Shown here: positions 7,983 through 16,213 of the stretch, one piece after another
Position numbering within the stretch: position 1 is the stretch's first letter
Layout of the letters: each line of letters starts with the position of its first letter
Assembly (NCBI GenBank): GCA_963823895.1
Contig: CAWGNG010000011.1
Location: 62,001 to 126,000 of the forward strand
Direction of reading: 5' to 3'
DNA length: 64,000 nucleotides
DNA from: G963675935 sp963823895
Lineage (GTDB): Bacteria > Planctomycetota > Planctomycetia > Pirellulales > Thermoguttaceae
Notes under the pieces: generated by a model
Told to the model about the DNA's origin: nothing
The model's input: only the letters and a program-made list of their open reading frames with translations
The model's database searches: none
Program-made: the position numbers and the translations under genes

Positions 7983-10900
7983 CTACAAATCGATGAGTTT
8001 GAGGCCTTGGACACAGCCCTCCCACTGCGGCAGTTTTATGCTGTCAACTCCGACGGGGTTGATGGACGGATCTCCCGTGTCGCCGTCTAAGGACCACGCG
8101 CCGCCAGCCTTCGTTGCTGCCCCGCACCAGTACCAATCCAATTCACATAACGTTACCCAGACGCTGCCGGCCTCGTCTGACTTGTACATTAAGTACAGTT
8201 GGAAATCGTCTCGCCTGCTCACATGCTTGTCCCAGCTCGGAAGCCCAACAAATGGCGAGTCGTTTGAGGAGTAGTGAAAATTGGCTGTGTTGCTGTTGAT
8301 GTCCGCCGGTTCGGAGTATTGCGGCGGTCCTCCATCCAGGACGTACGCACCATTTGACGATACCTCCGACATATCGCCGTTCGGGTTGTCCGCGGTGTAA
8401 AGGGTGTCAGTGCGGACGAGTTGCGTGAAGGCGATCTGTCCCTGCTCCCCGGAGCCAGTCGACACGGTAGCATTCCAGATTATCCCGTCTGACGGCCACT
8501 GCGCCAGGCCAAAATGGAGACTCACGCCGCTGATTGGTGCCCTGGGATCGGGACCGACCGCGACCGGAGGCAGGTCGGGCGTGGTCGTTGAGGGTAGCGT
8601 CGCTGTCGGCCGCAGCACGTTGAAGGTCGTTTTCGCGCTGTAGACGTGCCCGTCGATGGTCGCCGCGTAGGTGACGAGGAGATTTGTTCCGCCAGCGACC
8701 CAGTAGAATTGAACGTCCTGCGACTGAAGGTACCCAGGAGAAAGGGGATACACCTTGCCCTCCTCCGATGACTGGGTGTAGTCGTAGATCAGCGTGCCGT
8801 CATCCCCTGGAACTGTCCATTGGTTGCTCGTAATCTCAAGTCCGTACGGCTCTACGTCGCCCGATAGATAATTCACCTGACCGACGACGATGGTCGAGGT
8901 CAGTCCCGTTATCAGTTTGCCGCCGCGGCCGAGGTCAACGATGTCCACACCCACCACGGTGATATGGGCGACCGCGGTGGTGTACCAGTACCATCCGGCG
9001 TGCGGACCGTCGTTGCCGAAGACGTTGGGATCGTAGGGGCAGGCCCAGATGTGCCACTCGGCCGTCAGGTCGGCAATGCTGCCGGAGACGCCGACGACTG
9101 TAAGCGTCACGTTCTTCTCGCCAGCGACGGCCTCGATGAACTCGCTGCCGCTCGGGCCCTGGCCGAAGCCGCCGTCGTTGTGTGGCAGGATCTCCTGCCC
9201 GTTGGGGCCGTAGACGCGAATCTTGCTGCGGTCGAAGTCGAGACACCAATAGCCGACGGAAACGACGCCGTCGCCGCGCGGGTTCTGCAAGGTGAGCGTC
9301 GTCGTCTCGCGGTCGCCCACCGCCATGATGCTCTGATGAATGTCGTTGTTGTAGGTGGTCGCCGGCAGGAGATCGACCCAATTGCCGACCTGAATCTGGG
9401 CGATCGACGTGTTGGTTTGGCAGCGGATCGGGTTGCCGTTGATGTCGTATCCATCGTACTCCCAATAGTACGAGAAGACGTCCAGACCGCGGAAGCCCGG
9501 ATTCGGCGTGTAGAGGATGCACCCCAGGCTCGAGTAACCCGTCGCAAACGCCACCGTGCCGTTGCCCGTGTCGAGGGTCGCGCCTGGGTTGTTCACGTCG
9601 TAGGTCAGCGAGTTTCCATCTGCCCCGATCGTCAAGACGCCGTCTAGCTCAGACATGGCCAGGGTGGGGCATAACCCCGCGACCAGATTTTCACCGGAGT
9701 TTGGCGCTACCAGCCACGGTGTTTCCGTGAGGCAAGAACGGGGATAATCCAGCGTAAACTGCGTAAGCCCGGAGATGACCTTAGCCACCGCGTGCAGGAT
9801 ATCGAATTGCCCGCTCGCGTTGGTCGCTTTCACCTGGAAAGCGTAATCGACGTAGCCTTGGTCCGCCGGACAGCACGACCAATCGAAGAGGCCGGTAGTC
9901 GTATCGAAGGTTGCACCGGGCGGCAAATCGCCACTGAGCTCGTATCCGGTGATCGGTCCCGCGGAATCGTAGGCGACAAGCGATGCTTGCAGGTGTCCGC
10001 TAGGCGACATCGGGAAAAACGCGTCGTGATAATGCCAGAGCGGTTCGTGAACGCCGGAACTGTCGATGACAAACGCCGGGGGCATGTCGGCGGTTGTCGT
10101 CGTTATCGGGAACGCCCTGATCTGCTGGCCGCCATCGTAGGTGTACGTTGCGGTGGCGGAATAGGTGGCGGCCGGGCAGTTGGTGCTCGGGGTCCATTGA
10201 ACGATGCCGCTATTGGCATCGAGGGAGAGCGACCCGCCGGTCAGGCCGGGGACGTTCAAGGCAAAGCTGCCGGCGGAATCGCCGGGATCGCCCACGACGG
10301 CGGCACTGGACAACATGTCGTTAAACGTGACGCCGTTCTGCAAACTGTCGGCAAAAACCGAGGGGAGCGGCCCGACCAGCAGCGTGCCGGCAGTGACGGT
10401 CGTAGCGCCACTGTGGGTGTCGACGTTTAACGCGAGCGTACCTTCGCCGGTCTTCGCCAGATCGCCGCTGCCCGAGAGGGCGGAAATCGTCAACAAAGCA
10501 TCGGCGTCGGCCACGTCAATAGTGAAGGGGCTATTGGCAGTAACAGTCATGGAAATTGTCGCATCGCCGACGCCGGCGTCCACGATGACGCCGTCGCCCA
10601 GCGGCAAGTCGTTCGTTCCGGTGATCGCAAAGCCGCTGGAGCCGAACTCGATCGACTGGAAAGCGACTCCGACGCGATCATCGCTACATCCATTTTCCGA
10701 CGGCGTGCCGGAGAAGTAAAGGGCGCTGCCGGCCGGCGGCAGGACGTCGTCCACCCAATTGGCCGCCGTAGACCAGTTGCCGTCGCTGCCGCCGCCGTCC
10801 CAGGCGTAGGGGCCGGTCATGGTGTAGACGCCGCCGGTGAAGGAGCCGTCGGCGCTGCCGACGCCGACCAGCGGGGCGTCGTTCGCGTCGACGATCGTGT

Positions 10901-12413
10901 CGTCGTCGATCAGATTCAGCCCGAGGGTGCCGTGGCCGAGGACGTTATCGACCGTGACCAGGTACGCGGCCGTTGAGGAGGAGAAGGGGACAACCGAGGC
11001 GATGGTTCCGCAAGTGCCGGAGCACTGCAACTGGAAATCACTCGCATCGACGCCGCTGACCTCCTTGCTGAAAACGACGGCGAACTGAAGGGTGTCGGCG
11101 GTGGTTTGTTGAGCGCCAACCGGGGCGAGGGCGACCACTTGCGGCGGCAAGGCCATCGGTTGTTGGCCCCAGAATGACAGGATCTCGCTGAGATCGCTGA
11201 GGTTCACGAGTCCGTCATAGTTGAAATCGCCCGTTTGCCATGTGCGGCCGGAAAGACCCCAGTTCGAGAGCACTGTGCTCATGTCCTTCAGATTGATGTA
11301 CCCGTCCAGATTTGCGTCGCCGTACTGGGCACGGGCGACCGTCAACTGGCGGCTCGTGCCATCGTCGGTCCAGCCGAGGCCGACAGTGCCGCCAGCGGCG
11401 GTGGAACTGTAGATCTGGCCGGAGGAGAACTGCGGCGTGGCGGCGTAGCTGGCGGTCAGATCGGCCTGCACCTGCGGCGCGGGATCGGCAGGCGGCCAGC
11501 CGGGATATTCGATGATGAGTTTGCCGTCCTGGATGTCGGCGCCGCCGAGCTGCAATACCGGACTCCAGGCGTCCATGCCGACGAGGTTGAGTTGGCCTGC
11601 GTAGACGGTGGTCAAGCCGGTGTAGTCGTTCGTGCCGCTGAGAGCGACCGTGCCGGCGGCGGCTTTCATTAGCGGGGCGTCTGTGCCGTGCAGGTCGACG
11701 TCGATCGTGCCGTTGAGAAGCAAGTAACTGGTGGCGGTGATGCTGGCCGACGTTGTGCTGCTCGTGATCGAGCCGTTGATGAGCCCGACGTCACCGACGG
11801 TGACGTTGTGGCCGGCGAGGTCGAGCACGGCATATTGGCCATCGACCAACACTGCGCTGCCGCAAGACGCTAAGGCGGCCGGGTCGCCGAGTTGGAGCGT
11901 GCCATCCTCGATATCCGTGCCGCCGGTGTAGGAGTTGGCGGCGGAAAGGCAGAGCGTGCCCGGGCCGGTTTTCGTCAGATAGTTGGGGCCGGAGAGCGCG
12001 GCGGAAATCGTGAGCGTAGCGCCGCTGGCCGCGTCGACGGTGAGCGGCTTGGCCAGGGCGACGTTCAGTTGGATTTCCGAGCCGGTCGCGCCGGAAGCGA
12101 CCGAGATGCCGTCGGTCAACGTCAAGTCGTTTCCGGCGAGGGTAAAAGCACTCTCGGCGAGGTCGAGCGACTGGAACTGTGTGCCGGCAGGGAAGTCGTT
12201 GTGCGTAGTAGTGCGAGCGGTGCCGGAGAATTGCAGTTCGTCGCCGGGCTGCGGGGCCGTGCCGCTCTGCCAATTCGCCCCCGTCATCCAATTGCTATCG
12301 GCAGTGCTGCCGCCATTCCAGACGCACACGGAGAGCAGCGAGCGATCTTCGAGCGGCTCGAAGGCGAGCCGTCGCCGCAGCAGCCGGCCGGTGGCCCGCC
12401 CTCCGCTAGTCAA
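7983..12413 (-). CDS. Giant surface protein: LEPR-like N terminus, autotransporter-type repeats, dockerin
   Basis: 1476 residues from TTG 12413. The N terminus is arginine-rich and ends in AFEPLEDRSLLS, the conserved start of many planctomycete surface proteins. Then come beta-strand autotransporter-associated repeats (GTLCLSAANSYTGGTDIEDG near residue 160; GTVALSGTNDYTG near 250; a third near 660), a dockerin type I pair (GDANLDGYINLKD and GDFNYDGLVNLSDLSEIL, about residues 365-415, with Ca-binding Asp/Asn), Ig-like or cadherin-like modules and a long beta-rich C-terminal half. It is probably cell-surface or polysaccharide-associated. The true start may be ATG 12466, which has an ideal GGAGG, but it is out of frame by one base at a run of eight G on the coding strand. 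Confidence 0.8.
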   Translation of the reverse strand: MTSGGRATGRLLRRRLAFEPLEDRSLLSVCVWNGGSTADSNWMTGANWQSGTAPQPGDELQFSGTARTTTHNDFPAGTQFQSLDLAESAFTLAGNDLTLTDGISVASGATGSEIQLNVALAKPLTVDAASGATLTISAALSGPNYLTKTGPGTLCLSAANSYTGGTDIEDGTLQLGDPAALASCGSAVLVDGQYAVLDLAGHNVTVGDVGLINGSITSSTTSASITATSYLLLNGTIDVDLHGTDAPLMKAAAGTVALSGTNDYTGLTTVYAGQLNLVGMDAWSPVLQLGGADIQDGKLIIEYPGWPPADPAPQVQADLTASYAATPQFSSGQIYSSTAAGGTVGLGWTDDGTSRQLTVARAQYGDANLDGYINLKDMSTVLSNWGLSGRTWQTGDFNYDGLVNLSDLSEILSFWGQQPMALPPQVVALAPVGAQQTTADTLQFAVVFSKEVSGVDASDFQLQCSGTCGTIASVVPFSSSTAAYLVTVDNVLGHGTLGLNLIDDDTIVDANDAPLVGVGSADGSFTGGVYTMTGPYAWDGGGSDGNWSTAANWVDDVLPPAGSALYFSGTPSENGCSDDRVGVAFQSIEFGSSGFAITGTNDLPLGDGVIVDAGVGDATISMTVTANSPFTIDVADADALLTISALSGSGDLAKTGEGTLALNVDTHSGATTVTAGTLLVGPLPSVFADSLQNGVTFNDMLSSAAVVGDPGDSAGSFALNVPGLTGGSLSLDANSGIVQWTPSTNCPAATYSATATYTYDGGQQIRAFPITTTTADMPPAFVIDSSGVHEPLWHYHDAFFPMSPSGHLQASLVAYDSAGPITGYELSGDLPPGATFDTTTGLFDWSCCPADQGYVDYAFQVKATNASGQFDILHAVAKVISGLTQFTLDYPRSCLTETPWLVAPNSGENLVAGLCPTLAMSELDGVLTIGADGNSLTYDVNNPGATLDTGNGTVAFATGYSSLGCILYTPNPGFRGLDVFSYYWEYDGYDINGNPIRCQTNTSIAQIQVGNWVDLLPATTYNNDIHQSIMAVGDRETTTLTLQNPRGDGVVSVGYWCLDFDRSKIRVYGPNGQEILPHNDGGFGQGPSGSEFIEAVAGEKNVTLTVVGVSGSIADLTAEWHIWACPYDPNVFGNDGPHAGWYWYTTAVAHITVVGVDIVDLGRGGKLITGLTSTIVVGQVNYLSGDVEPYGLEITSNQWTVPGDDGTLIYDYTQSSEEGKVYPLSPGYLQSQDVQFYWVAGGTNLLVTYAATIDGHVYSAKTTFNVLRPTATLPSTTTPDLPPVAVGPDPRAPISGVSLHFGLAQWPSDGIIWNATVSTGSGEQGQIAFTQLVRTDTLYTADNPNGDMSEVSSNGAYVLDGGPPQYSEPADINSNTANFHYSSNDSPFVGLPSWDKHVSRRDDFQLYLMYKSDEAGSVWVTLCELDWYWCGAATKAGGAWSLDGDTGDPSINPVGVDSIKLPQWEGCVQGLKLIDL

Positions 12414-12463
12414 CCGTTTTGCCTTGAGATCGCCCCCCCCTGAAAAAAGCGAAATGGGCCGCG

Positions 12464-12475
12464 CATAAGGATCCT
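12464..12475 (-). promoter_or_regulatory. Strong ribosome site and ATG out of frame with the surface gene
   Basis: On the minus strand GGAGG is followed six bases later by ATG (12466). This frame codes MRGPFRFFQGGAISRQNG then stops. One extra G in the G8 run at 12440-12433 would fuse it to the long frame upstream of the TTG start. Either a consensus error or a phase-variable tract. Confidence 0.55.
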
Positions 12476-12703
12476 CCGGTGTAAAAAAAGGGACACGAAG
12501 GCAGAGCAGGCCGTCCAGCGAAGTGGGAGCTATTGTACACTCGGCTTAACGAAACGCAACAGGTCTGAAGAGGGGAATTGATTGATTTGTGCTGTCGGCG
12601 ACAAGCCGCAAGGCACGACGGAAGGCGAGGGCTGTTCCGTTGGGGTGGAAGAGGAGGTCGTCGATTTGCCATGTCCGGGTGCAAAGCAGCTTCCGGCCTC
12701 GGC

Positions 12704-14008
12704 TCAGGCGGCCGAGGTGACGGTGGAGCGGCGGACATAGGCACACCCCGGCCGAGTGCGAAGGTAGCGCCCGAGACGGTCGTCGTCGCATAGAGTAGCG
12801 GCCCGGACTTGGAGTATCGCTTCCGCCCCCTCTGGGTCGTTCCAAAACATCTCCGTCCCCTTCACCCGGTAGTTCACCTCTTTGACCAGCGACTCCATCA
12901 AGGCCGACGTTACCGGCAACCCAAGGCGTCGATAATGCGGATAGTCCATGCGACCGCGGTTGTTCCGCAGATAACGTGCGGCATCGACGATCGGTTTACG
13001 CGGATCGTTCTCGTCCAGCTTGGCCGTGTCGTCAAGACCGTGCGGAGCCAACCAACGCTTCAGTTCGTCCATCGCCTCCATCGCCCGACCTTGCCAACAT
13101 GCGCGGGCCATGCGCAGATAGCACGACCACGCAACGGAGAAATCCGGGTGCATCGCCAGTGCCGCAGCGTACAGATAACTCAGCGCGTGGATGAAATCAA
13201 GGATGGGCACAAAGTTTGGAAAGTAGTGCTTCCACACAAACCAATGCCAGGGAAGACCGTCTCCCACAAAGGCACGCGCAGGCGCCTGCGGAAAACGACA
13301 ACAGTCGGCCTCCCGCTTCATCTGTTGCCCGAAGACGCTGGCCTCTGCCATGCTCGAAAGACACGTGCGCACCAGACGCTGGGGACGCCAAGCCTTCTCG
13401 CCAGGCGGCGCGGCAGATACCGCCGAAATCGCTGACGGAGCCTCTTTTTCCGCTAATTTCGCCACTCGCTTGGGATCGGTGAACGCACGCGGAAGTTCCG
13501 GTTCGGGGTCTTCCGCAAACGTCTGGTGCGTCATTCGCAGCAAATTGGCGTTCTTGGTCTCGCGCCAAGCCTCGCCATGAACGCCGCAACCTTGGCCCGG
13601 TTTCCGTGTGCGAATTCGTCCGCCGTCAGCTTCCACGACGGCCAACTCGGGTGGATTCTCGGGGGCTTGGACCAGTTCGGGCGCATCCCCTTCATCTCGC
13701 AACTCCGCCAGTTCCATCCCCACTTGGTGCGTTACACGCTGCACCGTGCTCGCTGAGACCTCGTTACCACCGACGTGCTTCAGCACCAGCGACGCGCGTT
13801 GGCTCGATCGCGTCTCGGCCGAGGCATACACGATCCTCTGCGTCATCGCCGGCGTTAGTTCCCGACTGTCCAATCCCATCGCTGCCCGCAGAGGGAAAAA
13901 AATCCCGCCGACAGCGGGTACAAGTCCCTTTCCATTCCAAGATGGGGACCGCACCGTCGGTCGAGAGAATCGTACGGGCCACCAACTCCAGCGAACAAAC
14001 TTCGCCAC
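12704..14008 (-). CDS. ISKra4-like transposase, downstream frame (orfB)
   Basis: Main catalytic portion, 434 residues in the open frame; its sense part begins where it takes over from orfA near 13890. Recognisable blocks are VVEADGGRIRTR (likely catalytic Asp), FVGDGLPWHWFVWKHYFPN followed by ILDFIHALSYLYAAA, and a C-terminal YFRVKGTEMFW-like region (here NYRVKGTEMFWNDPEGAEAI). It needs a frame change from orfA: the coding-strand run of seven T is read TTT-TTT-CCC in orfA, while orfB is one base on. Copy 1 has no other defect, so this copy could be active if the frame change occurs. Confidence 0.82.
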   Translation of the reverse strand: MAKFVRWSWWPVRFSRPTVRSPSWNGKGLVPAVGGIFFPLRAAMGLDSRELTPAMTQRIVYASAETRSSQRASLVLKHVGGNEVSASTVQRVTHQVGMELAELRDEGDAPELVQAPENPPELAVVEADGGRIRTRKPGQGCGVHGEAWRETKNANLLRMTHQTFAEDPEPELPRAFTDPKRVAKLAEKEAPSAISAVSAAPPGEKAWRPQRLVRTCLSSMAEASVFGQQMKREADCCRFPQAPARAFVGDGLPWHWFVWKHYFPNFVPILDFIHALSYLYAAALAMHPDFSVAWSCYLRMARACWQGRAMEAMDELKRWLAPHGLDDTAKLDENDPRKPIVDAARYLRNNRGRMDYPHYRRLGLPVTSALMESLVKEVNYRVKGTEMFWNDPEGAEAILQVRAATLCDDDRLGRYLRTRPGCAYVRRSTVTSAA

Positions 14009-14240
14009 AGGTCGGACAGGCGGCGCTGTCGGGACTTTCCGCCGTCATCTCCCGCGCGGCCCATTCCTGAAAGCAACAACTCCAACGGGTCGCCAACCGA
14101 TGGGAAGCCGCCTCGATTTGACTGAAATGGAGCGGGGTCTTCCGGTCCCAGCCCGCCAAAATGGTCTCGATGATCGCATCCTTCGCCTCAAGCAAAACCC
14201 GCTCGAATTTCCGCTGTAAATGCTGCGAAATGCCGTCCAT
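13764..14240 (-). CDS. ISKra4-like transposase, upstream frame (orfA)
   Basis: 158 residues from ATG 14240, which has GGAGG seven bases upstream; a TTG 21 bases earlier is less likely. The first ~120 residues are the genuine transposase N terminus: helical segment (HLQRKFERVLLEAKDAIIE) then a zinc-ribbon-like pair of CxxC (CPTCGEVC and CTRCRRD). After ...RRDFFP the frame leaves the family sequence and runs on to a stop. The same layout in both IS copies means the two-frame organisation is intrinsic to the element. Confidence 0.78.
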   Translation of the reverse strand: MDGISQHLQRKFERVLLEAKDAIIETILAGWDRKTPLHFSQIEAASHRLATRWSCCFQEWAAREMTAESPDSAACPTCGEVCSLELVARTILSTDGAVPILEWKGTCTRCRRDFFPSAGSDGIGQSGTNAGDDAEDRVCLGRDAIEPTRVAGAEARRW

Positions 14241-14395
14241 GACAGATCCTCCACGATCCAAAGTGACTTCCTATCCTGCGACAAATTGCCATCTTAACCG
14301 AAAAACGCCAGATTCTCCTATTGACGTTTGCTTGAGCCACGTTGGGACACCGGAAGCTGCTTTGCACCCTTGTGCGGTTTCAAGCAAAAAAACGC

Positions 14396-14423
14396 TTGAC
14401 GACGAATGCTGATCGGGTATATT
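14396..14423 (+). promoter_or_regulatory. Sigma-70-like promoter for the excisionase-like gene
   Basis: TTGACG (14396-14401), 16-base spacer, TATATT (14418-14423). It lies 26 bases outside IS copy 1 and points right. Transcription would start near 14430, just at the inverted repeat GGTAACGA that opens the leader. Confidence 0.6.
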
Positions 14424-14442
14424 GATGGCAGGTAACGAACGG

Positions 14443-14477
14443 CCACAGGCGCTCCCGCGCTTGTGGTCTGTTTTTTT
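14443..14477 (+). terminator. Intrinsic terminator-like hairpin in the leader
   Basis: CCACAGGCGC, loop TCCC, GCGCTTGTGG (one G-U pair), followed by TCTG and seven T. It lies between the promoter at 14396 and ATG 14491 and is framed by the perfect outer arms GGTAACGA (14431-14438) and TCGTTACC (14479-14486). The layout suggests attenuation or read-in protection from the neighbouring IS. Confidence 0.6.
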
Positions 14478-14490
14478 ATCGTTACCGATC

Positions 14491-14838
14491 ATGCACTCTT
14501 TCAGCACCCGTCAACGACGTGCAGACGCCGCGATTCCCGACTCGGCAGCCAATAACAATGGCTATTCGGCGAATGGCATTTCCGCTGCGGCAGAGCCGAT
14601 TCCACATCTGCTTACCGTCGACGAAGTAGCTCAAGTCCTGCGCTGTTCGCGCAGCACTGTCTACTCGCTCGTTTCTTCCGCCAAGATCGCCGGCCTCCGC
14701 ATCGGCTCCCATTCCGGGGGCATTCGTATCAGCGGCGACAACCTTCAAACGTATCTCGACACCTGCCGTATCGAGCCGACTGGCCGCCGACGGGCTGGAG
14801 TTGGGCGGCTGCCCAAGCTCAAACACCTGCGGATTTGA
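14491..14838 (+). CDS. Excisionase-family (helix-turn-helix) DNA-binding protein
   Basis: 115 residues. Residues about 36-88 (LLTVDEVAQVLRCSRSTVYSL ... LRIGSHSGGIRISGDNLQTYL) match the MerR-like HTH_17 'excisionase/helix-turn-helix' family, with the winged part RIxxGGIRI. The C terminus is basic (GRRRAGVGRLPKLKHL). ATG 14491 follows the leader hairpin but lacks a Shine-Dalgarno; an in-frame ATG 14425 would place the hairpin in the coding region. It converges on the tyrosine recombinase (stop codons nine bases apart), suggesting a remnant integrative element. It could also be a simple regulator. Confidence 0.75.
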   Translation: MHSFSTRQRRADAAIPDSAANNNGYSANGISAAAEPIPHLLTVDEVAQVLRCSRSTVYSLVSSAKIAGLRIGSHSGGIRISGDNLQTYLDTCRIEPTGRRRAGVGRLPKLKHLRI

Positions 14839-14846
14839 GTAACCCT

Positions 14847-15842
14847 TTAGCCGGAGGTTTTCTGGACTTGGCCCAGTAGATAGTCGGAGTTCATCGACAG
14901 ATGTTGGTACGTCCGCGAAAGCGTGGAAACGTCGCTATGGCCCGCCAAGACCGCTACGGTAATCCCATCGACACCGCCAAGCAGCAGCCGGTTCATCCAT
15001 GTGTGCCGGAAGTTAGTCAGGCACAGTCTGCGACCGATCTTGTTTACCAACCTCTGGAATCGGCAGCTTGTGGCAGTCGGCGTCCACGGCACGCCATCGG
15101 TATTGCGAAAGAGCTTGCCTTCCGGGTACATCTCCACCAGCCGCTTCACGATTGCCATCGCCGTGTCGTTCAGATAGATCACGCGAGGGGCACGCCCCAT
15201 CTTCTCTTCCTCGATCGGGAACACGATCCGGCTATGCAAAAGATCAACGTGCCGGGCCTCCAAAGCCAGGCTCTCCGCCGCCCTTGCCCCGGTATGCCAG
15301 GCGAACGAGACAAGATCGCGGAACTCCTGATCTCGCGTGGCAGTCAAGATTGCCATGAACTCGGCTTCGGTGACGACAATTTCACGCCGGCCGCCACGGG
15401 GCTTCTTCATGTGGACAACGGGGCTGCGGTCGATGTAGCCTTGCTCCTCCGCCCAGGCCATCGCACGCTTCACGGCCCGGACATAGTTACGCTTCGTGCC
15501 GCTCGACAACTCCATCCCGTCGATGAACTGCTGGACGTGAAAGGGACGCAGTTGCGTAACCCGCAAGGCGGGTGGGATGGTTTCGACAAACCGCTGGAGC
15601 CGATCCTTGTACCAACGGTAGGTGTCGGGCGAACGGTGCTTCTGCACCCAATCGACAAAGGCGTCGCAGATTGCGACCACAGAATTAGAGCCAACACGCC
15701 GCTTTCGCGGCTCGGCCATCAGTTCATGGAATCGCTGCCGGGCATCGTCCTCATCCGGCCCAAGGTTGTGCCTTGCGCCGTCGATCGTGACGAACCACGC
15801 CTGCCGTTTTTTCCACCACCACGGTTCCGGTCTTCGTGCCAT
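14847..15842 (-). CDS. Tyrosine recombinase/integrase
   Basis: 331 residues. Residues ~50-140 form the core-binding (SAM-like) domain (AICDAFVDWVQKHRSPDTYRWY...). The catalytic domain shows Arg in HTGARAAESLAL, Lys near EEEKMGRAPR, TNFRHTWMNRLL at the box II Arg (Thr where His is usual), LAGHSDVSTLS with the His, and the nucleophile Tyr in RTYQHL. ATG 15842 gives a complete protein starting MARRPEPWWWKKRQAWFV, a DNA-arm-like N terminus. It probably mediates site-specific integration with the convergent excisionase-like gene. No attachment-site duplication was identified. Confidence 0.88.
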   Translation of the reverse strand: MARRPEPWWWKKRQAWFVTIDGARHNLGPDEDDARQRFHELMAEPRKRRVGSNSVVAICDAFVDWVQKHRSPDTYRWYKDRLQRFVETIPPALRVTQLRPFHVQQFIDGMELSSGTKRNYVRAVKRAMAWAEEQGYIDRSPVVHMKKPRGGRREIVVTEAEFMAILTATRDQEFRDLVSFAWHTGARAAESLALEARHVDLLHSRIVFPIEEEKMGRAPRVIYLNDTAMAIVKRLVEMYPEGKLFRNTDGVPWTPTATSCRFQRLVNKIGRRLCLTNFRHTWMNRLLLGGVDGITVAVLAGHSDVSTLSRTYQHLSMNSDYLLGQVQKTSG

Positions 15843-16213
15843 CGCAAAACCCTCCAGCTATCAGAGTCATTTGGATACTCCTCAAGCAAGCCGGAAGGTT
15901 TGCTAACCCCTGGGCAGTTGCCGCTGCCCCGGGGTCCATTCTGCACCGAAATTCTATACCATGAGTGGTTTTGTCGTCGCAAGGCATTATACTCAAAAGC
16001 ATTGGAATCTGCAACCGTTGGCCCGTTGGGCCGATACTCGGATCTGCCAGCTCCCGTTCCCCAGGGCGGTGCCCCGGGCTGGGCGAACCGCAGGGCCTTC
16101 GGCCCCAAAACCCTCTGCCAAGAATTCTTGCCGCACCCGCGGCGGCTAAACGGCTGCCCCCTGCCCGTTTTCGGACACCGATACAATTGCTGCGTCAGAC
16201 GCAGAGGGGGTCT
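15843..16213. other. Intergenic region with a GC-rich hairpin
   Basis: No gene seen. A strong inverted repeat CCCCTGGGCAG ... CTGCCCCGGGG lies at 15907-15934, without a T tract. The part near 16040-16130 is GC-rich with several short palindromes. It should contain the integrase promoter. Confidence 0.5.

Larger units (their letters stand above)
12677..14369 (-). mobile_element. ISKra4-like insertion sequence, copy 1
   Basis: 1693 bp bounded by perfect 20-bp terminal inverted repeats, GGGTGCAAAGCAGCTTCCGG at 12677-12696 and its mirror at 14350-14369. It contains two overlapping transposase frames on the minus strand. A near-identical inverted copy lies at 56241-57930. No direct repeat flanks this copy by itself, but in element orientation its right flank is GGACATGGC, the same nine bases that form the left flank of copy 2. 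Family assignment rests on transposase layout: zinc-finger N-terminal part, VVEADGGRI and FVGDGLPWHW motifs. Confidence 0.88.

Noticed and set aside
12546..12676. A short leftward frame (TWQIDDLLFHPNGTALAFRR...) ending next to IS copy 1
   Set aside because: It is open through the IS end and looks slightly protein-like, but there is no start, no domain and no matching continuation on the other side of the inversion scar beyond a few codons.
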